Source: Chloroflexota bacterium (GTDB taxonomy: Bacteria; Chloroflexota; Limnocylindria; Limnocylindrales; CSP1-4). Taken from it: a stretch of DNA of 7,265 bases. The translations under genes and the position numbers were made by a program. Shown here one piece after another: positions 7,171-7,265 of the stretch (the first letter of the stretch is position 1; each line of letters starts with the position of its first letter). The notes under the pieces are model-generated. The model ran no database searches and was not told the DNA's origin. It worked only from the letters and a program-made list of their open reading frames with translations. The stretch is taken from NCBI GenBank assembly GCA_021786915.1, contig JAJYMP010000173.1:1-7265 (forward strand), in the 5' to 3' direction.

Positions 7171-7205
7171 GGGGCGCGGTGCCTGACAAGCAGGCCCGGT
7201 TCCCC
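7171..7205. other. Imperfect GC-rich hairpin downstream of the transposase
   Basis: CGG-T-GCCTG (7177-7185) pairs with CAGGC-CCG (7191-7198) around a five-base loop, leaving T7180 unpaired. GGGG 7171-7174 can extend the pairing to CCCC 7202-7205. There is no T-run after it, so a simple terminator for the transposase is not well supported. Read on the - strand it has a bulged A on its 3' arm, as group II intron domain VI has, and it follows the domain V-like sequence by about a dozen bases, longer than usual. It also overlaps my tentative right end of the IS, so only one of these readings can be right. Confidence 0.35.
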
Positions 7206-7216
7206 ATTCCCCTTTC

Positions 7217-7249
7217 GAACCGTGCAAGCGGGTTTCCCGCACACGGCTC
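7217..7249 (-). ncRNA. Group II intron domain V-like hairpin (partial intron)
   Basis: On the - strand this 33-base stretch begins GAGCCGUGUGCGG and ends GCACGGUUC. It folds into a hairpin: an eight-pair lower stem (GAGCCGUG with CACGGUUC), a small bulge, an upper GCGGG/CCCGC stem and an A-rich loop. The AGC triad after the first base, the bulge on the 3' arm and the ACGGUUC ending are hallmarks of domain V, the catalytic core of group II introns. The bulge reads UU where AC or CG is common, and the loop is not a clean GNRA, so it may be a variant or decayed copy. The body of the intron and any reverse transcriptase gene would lie beyond base 7265; the 3' end would point toward the IS110 element. 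Confidence 0.5.
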
Positions 7250-7265
7250 ACCGATGGTCTTCTGC

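Larger units (their letters stand above)
5704..7187 (+). mobile_element. IS110-family insertion sequence (ends approximate)
   Basis: The element comprises about 215 bases of structured non-coding DNA, a single DEDD transposase gene and a short right end. The left end is placed where the DUF3644-like reading frame loses family resemblance (5703-5708). The right end is a guess, based on an imperfect inverted match: GTCAGACCCC at 5706-5715 against GGTGCCTGAC at 7178-7187 (8 of 10 complementary). IS110 elements usually lack clear terminal repeats and make no or very short target duplications, so exact ends cannot be fixed from one copy. A long 5' non-coding segment and short 3' segment fit the IS110 subgroup better than the IS1111 subgroup, which carries its non-coding RNA region downstream. 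The total of about 1.48 kb is normal for the family. Confidence 0.75.

Noticed and set aside
7177..7198. Rho-independent terminator for the transposase gene
   Set aside because: The stem is interrupted and no run of T follows on the + strand, so I list it only as an unassigned hairpin.
1..7265. CRISPR array, tRNA or rRNA genes
   Set aside because: No regularly spaced repeats, no cloverleaf-like segment and no rRNA-like conserved stretches were seen on either strand.

Overview
This is a strongly GC-rich bacterial sequence, about two thirds G+C by eye, with G/C at most third codon positions. It could come from an actinobacterium, a Chloroflexota member or another high-GC soil or environmental lineage; nothing here fixes the taxon. 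All convincing genes read on the + strand.

Bases 1-5457 hold a two-gene module. The first gene, cut by the window edge, is the body and C-terminus of an Eco57I-like N6-adenine DNA methyltransferase (NPPW motif). Its stop codon overlaps the ATG of the second gene (ATGA, 2212-2215). The second gene encodes a 1081-residue protein with an N-terminal phospholipase-D-type nuclease domain (HGK...GSANFT) fused to a complete SNF2/HepA-like helicase. A modifying enzyme coupled to a nuclease-helicase suggests a restriction or anti-phage system. It recalls DISARM class 1 (SNF2 helicase plus adenine methylase plus PLD protein) and PLD-helicase restriction enzymes, but it matches none that I can name with certainty.

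Bases 5458-5705 hold a possible 27-codon ORF and then the first ~50 codons of a third gene that looks like a DUF3644 family protein. That gene is broken after its conserved N-terminal helices, around 5703-5708.

Bases ~5704-7187 are an insertion sequence of the IS110 family: a 5' non-coding segment of about 215 bases with several hairpins, which is a candidate bridge RNA, and a 411-residue DEDD transposase. The element appears to have interrupted the DUF3644 gene, so the third component of the defence-like locus is probably lost.

Bases 7156-7265 hold no gene. They contain a hairpin and, on the - strand, a sequence closely resembling domain V of a group II intron. This suggests a second mobile element abutting the IS; the rest of it, and any distal half of the DUF3644 gene, would lie beyond the window. 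The locus therefore reads as a defence island under erosion by mobile elements.
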